The notes beneath the pieces were generated by a model. That model ran no database searches. It worked only from the letters and a program-made list of their open reading frames with translations, and was not told the DNA's origin. Below, in pieces: positions 35,558 through 45,587 of a DNA stretch of 64,000 nt. Every line of letters starts with the position of its first letter. Within the stretch, counting starts at the first letter, position 1. Origin of the DNA: Candidatus Scalindua sp. (lineage in GTDB: Bacteria > Planctomycetota > Brocadiia > Brocadiales > Scalinduaceae); contig JALDRB010000004.1 in assembly GCA_031316155.1 (NCBI GenBank), positions 248,001-312,000 of the forward strand, in the 5' to 3' direction. Made by a program: the position numbers and the translations under genes.

Positions 35558-37938
35558 TTATTTAGCAATAATATGTAAGAATGCTCCAATCTTTGGTGAA
35601 AATTTTACTATTAAACCTGCAAAGACAACAGATACCATAGACATCAACTTAATAAGGATGTTTAGCGAAGGACCTGAAGTATCCTTAAAGGGATCGCCTA
35701 CCGTGTCTCCCACTACAGAAGCCTTGTGTGCTTCTGAACCTTTTCCGCCAAACTCTCCAGTTTCTATAAATTTCTTTGCATTATCCCATGCACCTCCAGC
35801 GTTTGACATGAACACAGCCAAGAGAAACCCTGATGTTAATCCTCCGGCCAACAGTCCCATAACTCCCGGCACTCCTAAGATTAAGCCGACAGCAATGGGA
35901 AAATCATGGCTAGGAGCGCGGGAGCATCATCTCTCTCTGCGCCCTTTGTACTTATGGAAACACATGCGGCATAATCCGGTTTACCCGAACCATCCATAAT
36001 TCCTTTAATTTCTCTAAACTGACGTCTTACTTCTTCTACCATCTTGCCGGCGGCTCTGCCGACAGCCTTCATTGTCAATGCACAAAACGTAAATGAAATC
36101 ATCGCACCAAGAAAAAGCCCCACGAGAACTTTAGGGTTCATGAGTGTGACATCGTAATAGTTCATGAGGTCAACTATCTGAAGAGAAGCTGTATCTAGAG
36201 TGCGTCCTGCGATTTCCACAACATGAGTGCCGGTTCTTTCGAGTCCTATTTTTACCTCCTCAACGTATGCTGCTAGTAATGCCATTGCGGTAAGAGCTGC
36301 AGATCCAATCGCAAAACCCTTACCCGTAGCAGCTGTTGTGTTTCCCAGTGAATCAAGAGCATCAGTTCTTTTCCTTACAATAGGTTCTTGTTCACTCATC
36401 TCGGCATTCCCACCAGCATTATCAGCAATAGGTCCGTAGGCGTCAGTTGCCAGTGTTATTCCAAGGGTTGACAGCATTCCTACTGCTGCAACACCTATCC
36501 CATAAAGCCCCATGGCAGTATTTGAAAATCCACCAGCAAAGGCAAAACTTAATATAATACCGATTGAGATTGCGCTTACAGGAATAATAGTAGATAACAT
36601 ACCGGTAGCTACTCCATCGATGATGAGTGTAGCCGCACCGGTTTTCGCATGACTTGCAATGGTTTTTGTGGGGCCGTGATCAGCAGAAGTAAAGTATTCC
36701 GTTCCCTTTCCTATTATGATGCCGGCAATCAAACCCGTGACAATCGAACCCCAAATGCCGAAGTGGCCCGGAAGAAAAAAATAAATCAAAATAGCAGAAG
36801 AGATCACGATGAGGACAGAACTTAAGTTTACGCCTCTTCCTAATGATTTTAAGAGCTCCTTTTGTGAAGCGCCTTCTTTTGTTTTTATGACGCGGATTCC
36901 GAAGATGGATAATATGATGCCTATTCCGGCAAGACACATTGGTAATACAAGTCCCGCAATACCGAGACCACAAGCTACACCAAGGGCTGCGCTGGCAAGA
37001 ATTGAGGCATAATATGATTCATACAAATCTGCGCCCATCCCGGCTACGTCTCCCACGTTATCTCCAACATTATCAGCAATGGTTGCCGGATTTCTGGGGT
37101 CATCTTCCGGGATATTGGCTTCAACCTTTCCTACCAGATCGGCTCCCACATCAGCAGCCTTTGTGAAGATACCACCTCCGACTCTTGCAAAAAGGGCCTG
37201 TGAACTTGCCCCCATTCCAAAGCATGGGAGGATAACGGCCATTTCAATAAGTGAGACATCTGTAAATTTACGAAGTATGAAGAACCATACGGATACGTCC
37301 AAAAGGGCTAACCCAACAACGATGAGGCCCATTACCGCTCCACTTCTAAAGGCTATTCGCAGGCCTAAGTCCAATGACTGTTTTGCCCCCTCAGTGGTCC
37401 TTGAGCTGGCGTTTGTGGCTATTTTCATTCCTAGGAATCCTGCAAGTCCGGAGAAGAAGCCACTTGTGAGAAACGCAAAGGGTACAAATGTAGACTGAAC
37501 TTTTAATCCAAATGATATGAAGAGAAGCAAAATGAATACGAATATGAAAAAGATGGAGACTACTTTATATTGCTGTTTTAGATAGGCATAAGCACCATCA
37601 CGAACATGCCCGGCAATCTCAACCATTTTTTTATCACCTTCAGGATACGCCATCACCTCTTTGTAAAATTTACGTACAAAAAACAGAGCACAAAGAGCTC
37701 CAAATGGCGCAAGCCACCATACCAGTGGTATTGAACTTTCCTCATTTCCCAGAGCTTTTGCAGCATCACCATGAACGTTTGATACTTCATGCACTGCTAA
37801 GTTTTTTTGCATCTTACCGAACCTCTTGGAATCTTCATGAGAAGAAGCCTCACATAAAAGTCCTTGTGATGTAAATGCCATTGCAAGGAAAAACACTGTT
37901 GCAAACAAGAGGTTCCTTTTTGGAAACATTTTTGTCAT
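35558..37938 (-). CDS. hppA: Membrane-bound pyrophosphatase (H+/Na+-PPase), one frameshift
   Basis: An ion pump that couples pyrophosphate hydrolysis to cation transport. The main frame from 37938 starts with a signal-like helix ([20 protein letters not shown]). It carries [20 protein letters not shown], the [21 protein letters not shown] substrate site, and [20 protein letters not shown], whose Ala after NTTA points to the K+-dependent class. It then ends prematurely at 35881. The rest ([35 protein letters not shown]) continues in the next frame to 35558. One missing T in the run at about 35905-35910 restores an unbroken [12 protein letters not shown] and a 793-residue protein, since 2381 bases is one short of 794 codons. 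A consensus error is likelier than a dead gene. The ATG overlaps the upstream stop by 4 bases. Confidence 0.88.
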
Positions 37939-38768
37939 CTTTCATACCTTTCTAACTGTTTTTCAAGTTGTAATTTTTTATGAGTAATAGTTTTTATCAA
38001 ATTTTCTGTTTTGCCTTCGGGATCATCCGGATTTCTCACAAGATATTCTTTCCACTCAGTAAGGGCCCTTGTTGCATAATCAATGGCAACAGGTAAATTT
38101 CCCTCTTTTTCTGCTCGGAGTGACGCTCGCCATAATATATAACACAACGTCCTCTCAACCGCAAGTCTATTATGAGTCACTAATTCATACTGTAAAGATT
38201 TTCTCACCCAGAATAAGGCTTGTTCATAGTTGTCCTTATTTTCATCATCCTTTAGTCTTTTTCTGAAATAGTCAGCATACTCGATACTTTTAGCATCAAA
38301 TTTATGAAAATAGATATAACCGATCTCAAAAAACAACTCACCGCTTGTTGGATTTTTTACAGCACCTTTTTCTGCAAATTCTAATCCGGCCTTAATCCAT
38401 TTCCATTTGTTCTCAGGAGAGTCCCATTCATGGGCAATATTATAGCACATATTCCAAGCTTGAAATATCCATATGGATGGGAAATGGGGTTGTAATTTGG
38501 CAATAAGGTTATTTATGGCAAGCAATTCATAGAACTTCTTCTCTTCATACCTTGCGATGCCCCGGATCCATAAAAAATCAACCAGAACTCCTCTGAAACT
38601 ACCTAAGAGTGTTATTGGTATTGTTTCTGTAGGGTCAAAATTTAAATAATTTCCATCAGATTCACTTCTCATAGAGTTAATCTCTGTTTGAAAAAAATAG
38701 AGCCCGGAAATCAGTGATGACATCACGATGAGCAAAATCATCAATCTTGGTAAGGAGTTTTTCTTCAT
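37935..38768 (-). CDS. Membrane-anchored TPR-like protein of the ABC/hppA operon
   Basis: A 277-residue protein with one N-terminal membrane helix (LPRLMILLIVMSSLISGLYFF). A helical, TPR-like body follows (LLGSFRGVLVDFLWIRGIARYEEKKFYELLA, NPTSGELFFEIGYIYFHKF, LPVAIDYATRALTEW). I do not recognise a named family. It is wedged between an ABC-2 permease (9-base gap) and hppA (4-base atga overlap), so it is clearly part of that transcript and translationally coupled to hppA. It may help assemble the transporter or hold it to a partner. Confidence 0.65.
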   Translation of the reverse strand: MKKNSLPRLMILLIVMSSLISGLYFFQTEINSMRSESDGNYLNFDPTETIPITLLGSFRGVLVDFLWIRGIARYEEKKFYELLAINNLIAKLQPHFPSIWIFQAWNMCYNIAHEWDSPENKWKWIKAGLEFAEKGAVKNPTSGELFFEIGYIYFHKFDAKSIEYADYFRKRLKDDENKDNYEQALFWVRKSLQYELVTHNRLAVERTLCYILWRASLRAEKEGNLPVAIDYATRALTEWKEYLVRNPDDPEGKTENLIKTITHKKLQLEKQLERYER

Positions 38769-38777
38769 GCAAAAATC

Positions 38778-40067
38778 TCAAGCGAATTCCCTTTTTTTGA
38801 AAACTATGAATGATGCAGGTAAACAAAATATAATATATAAAAACATATATCCCAGACTAACGAAAACTTTTTTAATGGGGATGTTAATGTTATCAACAAA
38901 ATAATTTCCAACATTGAACGTTTTGAAGTTTGGCAGTATATAGCTCAAGGTGGTCAATGGCGCCGTTAAGAAATTATTCAGGAGAACGACTAATGTGCCG
39001 GGTTTCTTAACGACCGCAGACATTCCGTGGTCATGGTTATGGTCATGTACCGCAGATAAATTGATTACGGTTGTGATGTCGCGCATAAAATCGGTTATAT
39101 TACCGCAAAAGAATATAAACAGACAGAAAAGAATATTCACGGGGAGGGAAAAGAACGTGGATCCTAATGTTGCAATTACTACCATCAGAACAAATTGAGC
39201 TGAAATAATGGTGAGTCCCTTCAGGAAATTATATTCGAAACTCTTTTTCCCGTGAAAGAGCCTTAAGCTGTCTGACTTTATTCCAATAAAATCTCCAAGA
39301 TGCTTTGGGGTAATGATAATGGTTAAGGTGGTACTTCCTTCCAGGGTGTTACCGCCCAGATGTAAGAGAGACGGTTTATGGTTGGAAACCGTTAATGTTT
39401 CTCTTTGTGATTTGCCTGTGTCTGGATTAATGACTTTTACGTTAACGGGGATTCTTTTTTTACGGTTGTTTTTGCTTTCTACCAACATGTTTGCCTCTAT
39501 CTCAATGGTATCCGAAGTGTTATGGCCAGATAATTCCGTAAAGTTCCAGTAAGAGGCACAATTTTTTTTACCTTCAAACCAATGGATGTCACCTGTCTGC
39601 TTTACAGATTTTCCGGTGATTTGCAGATCAGACGGTTCAAACATTTGTCGTGCTAACAGTCCCTTGCCTTCCTGCCCTGTTTGTGTTGAAGACATAATCT
39701 TTATCAATATATAGCTGGCGCTGCCCATTATCAATACTAATAATCCTGTAACATAAACAAAACCCATAACTTTCCCAAAGATAAAATTGTATTGGCTAAC
39801 GGGCTTTGTCGTTATCGTCCAGAGTACTTTGTCTTCTATATCGGTTGGTATGGAAGATGATGAGAGTAATATAGCTGCCAACATTCCAAAAAAGGTGATT
39901 GAACGTAAACATACTGATTCTATAATCTTCATTTTCTCGCCACTGACGACTGGCATAAATGGTGAACAACAAATGGTAATCAGGCCAAAAGCGATAAAGA
40001 TGTAAAGGATCTTGTTTCGGACTGATTCTTTAAAAGTTTGCTTCGCTATAACAAGGATTTGATTCAT
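38778..40067 (-). CDS. ABC-2 type transporter permease
   Basis: A 429-residue membrane protein. The start NQILVIAKQTFKESVRNKILYIFIAFGLI is typical of NosY/ABC-2 permeases, as is the following VLWTITTKPVSQYNFIFGKVMGF. There are about six hydrophobic segments, two near the N-terminus and four near the C-terminus. A large soluble loop (about residues 140-270, ICSDE-poor and beta-rich) sits between them and is probably extracytoplasmic. The gene begins 60 bases after the end of the ATP-binding subunit gene on the same strand. The substrate is unknown. Confidence 0.82.
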   Translation of the reverse strand: MNQILVIAKQTFKESVRNKILYIFIAFGLITICCSPFMPVVSGEKMKIIESVCLRSITFFGMLAAILLSSSSIPTDIEDKVLWTITTKPVSQYNFIFGKVMGFVYVTGLLVLIMGSASYILIKIMSSTQTGQEGKGLLARQMFEPSDLQITGKSVKQTGDIHWFEGKKNCASYWNFTELSGHNTSDTIEIEANMLVESKNNRKKRIPVNVKVINPDTGKSQRETLTVSNHKPSLLHLGGNTLEGSTTLTIIITPKHLGDFIGIKSDSLRLFHGKKSFEYNFLKGLTIISAQFVLMVVIATLGSTFFSLPVNILFCLFIFFCGNITDFMRDITTVINLSAVHDHNHDHGMSAVVKKPGTLVVLLNNFLTAPLTTLSYILPNFKTFNVGNYFVDNINIPIKKVFVSLGYMFLYIIFCLPASFIVFKKREFA

Positions 40068-40127
40068 AAGATTCAGGTATTAATTTAATGATTCAGGCGA
40101 TTCTGTTATTATTGCTATACTTAAAAT

Positions 40128-41035
40128 CTAATCGTAACCGGTTTTGTTTTTGTCTGAATCGCGGCTCAATATACTCTTAGGGGACATTCCTCGTTCCTGT
40201 ACTATTTTCAAGAACAAATTTTCAAGAGTGTTTGAGGGATTTTTAACTGATATAATTTCTCCTTGTTTTTCCTCGATAAGTGATTTTACCTCTTTCATGG
40301 CTTCGTCTGATAGATTACGGATCTGTAGCTCTACGATATCTTTATGACTAAGCAGATTGTCTATCGTTCCTGAAATTTGCAATGTACCCTTTTCAAGTAT
40401 TGCTATCCGATCACATACGTCCTGAACGTCAGAAAGAAGATGTGAGCAGAGGAGAACGGTCTTACCCTGTTTTTTTAACTCAGCGATGATATCTTTCGTC
40501 TCTTTCGTGCCTATAGGGTCAAGTCCACTCGTTGGTTCGTCAAGGATTATTAAGTCCGGATCATTAATCAATGCCTGAGCAATACCAATTCTTCGTAACA
40601 TTCCCTTTGAATATTGCCTCAATGGTCTTTTTCTGGCGAATTCAAGTCCTACCAATTCAATGAGTCTGTTTGCTCTTAACATTCTCTCCTTTTTGGGGGA
40701 TGTTGAATAACTGTCCATAAAAATCCAAGGTTTCATCAGCATTCAAAAATCTATAAAAACAGGATTCTTCCGGTAGAAATCCAATCCTGCTCTTTGTCTT
40801 TATGTCATTTGTCGCTTTACCCAAGAGAAAGGCTTTTCCTTGGGTTGGAAAAATTAATCCCAAAAGCAGTTTCATCGTAGTCGTTTTACCGGAACCGTTT
40901 GGCCCAAGCAGGCCAAAGATTTCACCTACTCTGACCTCAATATTGAGTCTATTTAAGCCAAAACCTTTTTCGGCCGAAAAAACTTTTGTATACCTTAGTT
41001 AAATTTTCTGTTTTTATGGCAAGTGTATTATCCAT
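40128..41035 (-). CDS. ABC transporter ATP-binding protein, two homopolymer frameshifts
   Basis: The gene starts at ATG 41035 (NTLAIKTENLTKVYK). It loses frame in a run of six T (about 41000-40980), resumes as NRLNIEVRVGEIFGLLGPNGSGKTTTMK (Walker A), shifts again in a run of five C near 40700, and continues with the signature QYSKGMLRRIGIAQAL, Walker B DLIILDEPTSGLDPIG and the His loop LLCSHLL. Removing one T and one C gives a continuous 301-residue NodI/CcmA-like ATPase; 908 minus 2 bases is exactly 302 codons. It pairs with the ABC-2 permease 60 bases downstream. Two homopolymer indels in a gene whose partner is intact point to sequencing error. Confidence 0.8.
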
Positions 41036-41314
41036 AGAATTCGAATCTTTTTTTATGAAAAATTATGGAAAGTACATGCGGTTGATAAAGTCACATTGTA
41101 AGAAGTTCTCAAATCCTGTGCTGTTAGTGATGAGGTGTAAATGTACATAAATTAGTATAAAGTCAAGCGAAAACTCACTGCAGAATTTGGAGTTATAGAC
41201 GGACGCTACGATGTGGAAAGATTTTAATATCGCAGGTGTTTACCCTGTGATAAACCTATTACAGCAATGAGATTCATAGAATAACCATCGATTTGTAAAA
41301 TGGATAGATACTAC
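41036..41314. other. Spacer between transporter operon and IS630 element
   Basis: Should contain the operon promoter and the left end of the IS. I searched for the transposon's inverted repeats here and beyond 42340 and could not define them by eye. Confidence 0.3.
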
Positions 41315-42340
41315 CTAGGCAGCAGCAAAGGATACCACCGCCTCTTTGAAAAATGATTTAACTAATTTTTTGTTCGCTTTAATCGATTCAAGATCGTTGA
41401 CTGCTCTTCCCTTTAATGACTCACCATTCTTTAATGGTTTTTTAGACGTGCCAATGTGCCTCATCTGATTCCATACCAATTCGTCTGGGTTTAAATCAGG
41501 AGCATATGGTGGTAATAAAAATATCCTAAGTTTTCCTCTTTTACTATCAATGTATTCTTTAACCTTCTTGGCTTTGTGCACAGGATGTCCGTCCATTATC
41601 AGAAATACCGATCTCTTTCGGTATTTCATAAAGTGCCTTAAGCACTCAATAAGCTTCTCTGCATTAAATCTACCCGAGTATACGTGATACCAAAAGCTAC
41701 CTCTGTTCGACAAGGCAGATATCGCACTAATTGACTGCCGTTGACCACTGGTTTTTACTATAGGTGTCTGTCCTTTTAAACCCCAAGTTCGTTGTAAGGG
41801 ATCATCGGAACGTATAGACGCTTCATCTAACCAAAATATTTCAGCACCATGCTTCCTGGCTAATTTCTTGATCCCGGGGTATTTCTTATCTTGCCATTCT
41901 TTCACTGCAACTTCATCACGTTCGTAGGCTCTCCGCAGTGGCTTCTGCGGTGTTAATCCTTGGCGATGCAACAACCTCCCCACTGAATTAAGGCTTAGAA
42001 TAACACCAAATCTGTTCTCTATAAGATCGGCGACTATTTTTCTTGTCCAAAGACCAAAATCAAAACCGTATTGACGTGGATCATTACCAACAATCCAACT
42101 TTTTACTTCGCGCTCCTCTTCTTCCGTCAAAGTTCGCGTACGACCATGGCGTGGTAAAGGTGCTAAGCTATCCAAGCCATCTTTTTTTGCTCTTGCAATC
42201 CACCTGAAAATAATCTTTCCGCTGAGACCATAAGCCTTAGTTACATCACACGGGCGTTCTCCGTCAAAAACTCGTTGTACTGACAATCGGCGTATCAAGG
42301 CTTGTTCGTCGGTAGAATACTTTCTAGCATCAAATTTCAT
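41315..42340 (-). mobile_element. IS630-family transposase
   Basis: An intact 341-residue DDE transposase of the IS630/Tc1-mariner group. It has an N-terminal helix-turn-helix region (RPCDVTKAYGLSGKIIFRWI, linker PLPRHGRTRTLTEEEE) and a catalytic core with Asp in IFWLDEASI, Asp in FLIMDGHPVHKA and Glu in PPYAPDLNPDELVWNQMR. Elements of this family insert at TA. The frame is undamaged, so the copy may be active or recent. Inverted repeats were not identified. The short intergenic flanks agree with insertion between the ABC operon and the Flp-like small gene. Confidence 0.9.
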
Positions 42341-42417
42341 GCACGCATTATAGCATCTTTTTACTTTGAAGTATACATTATTCTGGCCTCATTAGTATGT
42401 ACCAAAAGCGTAATAGT

Positions 42418-42537
42418 TTACAACAAAAATCTGAGAACCATAACCGTAATTCCTACGATTACGAGAATCATGAGGAAAAAATATTCAAGAATGGTAATAT
42501 CTTCTCTTTCTTTTAAATATTTTATCAATTTTTCCAT
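42418..42537 (-). CDS. Flp-like 39-residue membrane peptide
   Basis: A 39-codon frame on the minus strand with ggag 9 bases before the ATG. It encodes EKLIKYLKEREDITILEYFF followed by LMILVIVGITVMVLRFLL. The short basic head, the E-Y pair just before the hydrophobic helix and the total size resemble Flp/Fap prepilins. The glycine of the processing motif is missing (EDIT in place of G-x-T), so I treat the match as suggestive only. No tad cluster is present. It lies just behind the IS630 transposase and could be a leftover of a split locus. Confidence 0.4.
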   Translation of the reverse strand: MEKLIKYLKEREDITILEYFFLMILVIVGITVMVLRFLL

Positions 42538-42925
42538 TTTTTTACACTCCGATTGTAACGGTTGAGAACTTTCTTTATATAGCTAACTTCTTCTGCTTGT
42601 AATGAATTATTGTCGTCTCACCTCTTCGTTAGTTTTGTCATAAAATGCTCTGATCATTTGCAGACAAAAACTAATTGAGAGGAGAGACTGTTCTGCCCAA
42701 TGCGTAAGATTGGAGGGGTAATCTTACGCAATAGGTAGAATATGATCTGTTTCCTGATGCAAAGTTTTTTTTCGTAAAAATTTTTACCTGAATAAATTGT
42801 TCATTTGAAGTATACTTACGCACAATTTCCGTGCCAATTTTTATTGATTGGAACCAGGTGGGATAAATCTTGTGGTGAAAATATAGTAAATACCTGTTGT
42901 GGTGAAGCTTATGAGGAGGATTCGA
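42538..42925. other. Intergenic
   Basis: Promoter region of the Flp-like peptide. At 42690-42740 a near repeat occurs: gcgtaagattggaggggtaatcttacgca forms a 9-base inverted repeat (tgcgtaaga/tcttacgca) typical of a terminator or an operator. Confidence 0.45.
42700..42732. promoter_or_regulatory. Inverted repeat, tgcgtaaga/tcttacgca
   Basis: Perfect 9-base inverted repeat around a ttggaggggtaa-type spacer. It has no T-run, so it is more like an operator or a short structured element than an intrinsic terminator. Confidence 0.4.
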
Positions 42926-43018
42926 ATGGCAAGGAAGTTTGGTAAGGCTGAGAATCTAATGTGTGTTTGCTGTGTGTTGTTTACATATTCAACAAATAAC
43001 CATGAAGCGACGGCTTAA
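42926..43018 (+). CDS. Possible 30-residue peptide
   Basis: ATG at 42926 follows a very good gaggagg at 7 bases spacing and encodes ARKFGKAENLMCVCCVLFTY and a short tail ending HEATA. Basic start, cysteine-containing hydrophobic middle and AxA end look like an isolated signal peptide. The gene may be the 5' scrap of an exported protein. A short hairpin (aaacacc...ggtgttt) follows the stop. Low certainty. Confidence 0.25.
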   Translation: MARKFGKAENLMCVCCVLFTYSTNNHEATA

Positions 43019-43143
43019 ACACCTCAGTTGGAGGTTTTGGTGTTTGCAAAAGAGTCGTTTTCTGAAAAATATTGGATCAGCTGTTTTAGAGCATATTGAT
43101 AAAAAATAACTGAATAAGCAGTTTTTTTTGAAAGAGGAACGAA

Positions 43144-43833
43144 ATGAAGAGAAAGATTATCGGGCTTACGGGTATTGCAGTGGTATGGCTCCTTATTACT
43201 TTTTATATGTATCTTCAACATGATAAAGAGGATAAAAAAACAGAAACAGGTGAACAGGTGCTTCATGAACCGACCGGTGAGTACATGGTAGATCAGAGTG
43301 CGTTGAAGGATGAAGGGTCTGTCGATAGACGTACTCTTACCCAAAGCGAACAAGAATTATACGAGAAACTTACAAATAAAGAGGTGCTTACCCATGATGA
43401 AGCTGTTCTCCTGGAACTTCTTAATGAGAAGTTTGCCTGGATGTCTGACAGTTATGATGGTACCAAAGAGAGAATTAAACAGAAGCTTGAAAAAGAAACA
43501 GATGTTTCAAGAATAAATGGTTGGAAAGTTGAAAAGGTAGATATGCAGACGTATCTGGTAAGCTACACATACGAGAAACAGGATAAAACATATGGCTGGT
43601 TTTTAGAGTTTAAGTCTGGTGGTGAGGTTATAAAGGATGTGTCTACAGACCAGGAATTAATGAAAAAATACCGTGTTGCTTATACTGATGAGTTTAAAGA
43701 GAAATTAAGAGAAGAAAAAACACCAAAAGTCAACATCTCAAAACTGGAACAATTCAAGAGGCTTCAGGGAAAGGGAAGCCGAGAAATTTTGATAAACAAT
43801 GAAAAAAGGATTTTAATGCTTCAGCAGAATTAG
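43144..43833 (+). CDS. Membrane-anchored protein of unknown function
   Basis: A 229-residue protein with a single N-terminal helix (KIIGLTGIAVVWLLITFYMYL) that should anchor it in the membrane. The soluble part is highly charged, about one third K/E/D: a linker, a helical stretch (ELYEKLTNKEVLTHDEAVLLELLNEKF), a small beta region (WKVEKVDMQTYLVSYTYEKQDKTYGWFLEFKSGG) and a lysine-rich helical tail. I do not recognise the family. gaaagaggaacga precedes the ATG. No operon partner is evident. Confidence 0.6.
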   Translation: MKRKIIGLTGIAVVWLLITFYMYLQHDKEDKKTETGEQVLHEPTGEYMVDQSALKDEGSVDRRTLTQSEQELYEKLTNKEVLTHDEAVLLELLNEKFAWMSDSYDGTKERIKQKLEKETDVSRINGWKVEKVDMQTYLVSYTYEKQDKTYGWFLEFKSGGEVIKDVSTDQELMKKYRVAYTDEFKEKLREEKTPKVNISKLEQFKRLQGKGSREILINNEKRILMLQQN

Positions 43834-44099
43834 ACAAAATCTCCAACAGTTAACACATCCTCCCTCATTACGAAGTTCTGTTTTGTATCTCTTAAGTAAA
43901 AAATGCAAAGATTGACAACATTGTCCTCACGACTAAAAAATTAAGAACAAGAAGTTGAAGTAACGGGTAAACGGGTAATACAGTTCGGAGGTTTACACTT
44001 CTCCATAATTTAGTCCTTCACAGGACACAGGATTATAGTAGCAAGCAATTTCAAAAAAATTTGCTATGAATAGAGAACAACCAGTAAGCTTCAGTTTAA

Positions 44100-44468
44100 A
44101 AGCAGACACCATATGTAAGCCGAATATTTTGGTGTTTATCAGGCTTTGAACTGTTCATTGTTTTTATAGTCTGGTTCTTGTGGAAAGAGCTATATACAAG
44201 AAAACTGTGGTTCTGGTTTTTAGTTGGAATAGGCCTGTATGCAGTTGCGGCACGGTTGGATTTTGTGGAAGGTTTAGATAGTGGACCGTATAGAGGAAAT
44301 GGGTATAGCCGGTTTTTCTCCACTACTGGTAGTCGCATCAGGCATATGTCAAAAGCGCTTGAAGAGTTTCTCGAAATGCTTGGAACAACTGTATTCCTGA
44401 CTATTTTCTTAAAAAATTTATCCAGGATGTCACGTGATTGGACTATAAATATATCGGATGTGTCTTAA
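44100..44468 (+). pseudogene. Fragment of a multi-pass membrane protein
   Basis: The frame is open from a stop at 44097-44099 to 44468 and encodes at least three hydrophobic segments: FWCLSGFELFIVFIVWFLW, LWFWFLVGIGLYAVAARLDF and FLEMLGTTVFLTIFLKNL. HMSKALEEFLEMLGTT resembles the end of a family of small bacterial membrane proteins in which a conserved E-E/E-x-L-E segment precedes the last helix. No ATG lies near the beginning (TTG 44178 is mid-helix) and no ribosome-binding site is seen, so I read it as a 5'-truncated gene. Confidence 0.45.
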
Positions 44469-45587
44469 TCAATCTGTATAGTAAACTACCATCTTTCAGG
44501 CTGTGTTACAATGTCATTCTGAGGCGCTAGCAGAAGAATCCCGACTTTGTAACCTGTTGTAAAGTTGTAAATATGAGAAGTGATTAGAAAATTCAAAGTT
44601 AGTGACTTACTAAGATAAAGTAATCTAAAGTACATCGAAGAACAGAAGAACAAGGTAAAGAACCTACAGATGGAGATTTCAAAATTGATGATTAGAACTT
44701 TAGTCGGTTTAAAGCCGAACAGCAAAGCAACCGCTCTTTAGGCGGTAGTAGTTTACTTGTCATAAGTCGTCATAGGTCGTCATAGTTTTTCGTGTTGACA
44801 AAAAAATATATTTGTTTACAATACCGCTTATCGCCTAAATCGATTTTGTTTCATTCTTTACAAAACACCTTTGATTTGGTATCCGAAAATTTTTCTTAGA
44901 AAAGAAACTCTATATGTTATTCAGTAAGAAAGGTTGTCAAATAAGGTTATAAGCTTTAGGAGTAGGATTAATTCAAAGAAGAGTTTTGCTATATCATCAA
45001 AATTAACTTTCATACGTCATTCTGCAATCAATGCAGATATCAAGCCTAACAAAAGCAAAAAGCAACATTTTGCTTTACTGTTTTAATCATAAAAACTAAC
45101 AAAATTCAAGATTTCTTATTTTCACATTACGTTAGAAGTTTAACGGGTATTATTCACCTTTGAGAATGAATATTTCAGCATCAAAATTTTGCTATACGGC
45201 CATAATTTTTTGTTATTCATCCATAACAGAAATAATTTTTCAGAAGATTGTGAATTCTTAACTGCTAACCCAGTAAATACTTAAAAATTGTTCGATATTG
45301 GTATTAATTTTGTTCTCTATCACTTTTCAGATAATTTGATAACAAATTCTCAAACGATAATGGCAAGTCTCACGGAAAAGTATGTTCTTCGTTTTTTTGA
45401 AAATGGTTATAAAAGATATCTCTACCTGGTGTAACATTTTGTATGATGGGTATGAAACAAAACTGTTTAAAGCTGATCAGGGATTATGTGCAAAAACAAA
45501 AAATTAGCGTAACACTGAGTTTATGTAAATAGAAAGTTCGAACCTTAATTTATGATTCATTTATTTAAATAAGCTTTAAAAAAAATA
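44469..45587. other. Long non-coding region upstream of the polysaccharide locus
   Basis: About 1.1 kb without a credible gene. At 44761-44785 the unit gtcgtcata is repeated two to three times. A gtcattctgaggcgctagcagaagaatc stretch near 44512 resembles a dispersed repeat family. The last few hundred bases must hold the promoter of the exopolysaccharide genes, but I cannot pick it out of the AT-rich sequence. Confidence 0.35.

Noticed and set aside
36227-37498. Several plus-strand frames across the H+-PPase gene
   Set aside because: Shadows of hppA; the minus-strand translation contains all family motifs.
41041-42420. Terminal inverted repeats of the IS630 copy
   Set aside because: Candidate short matches around aatgtac/gtatac on the two flanks were too weak and unequally placed to define ends.
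44486-44725. 79-codon minus-strand frame
   Set aside because: No ribosome-binding site or family; it lies on a gtcattctgag-type dispersed repeat.
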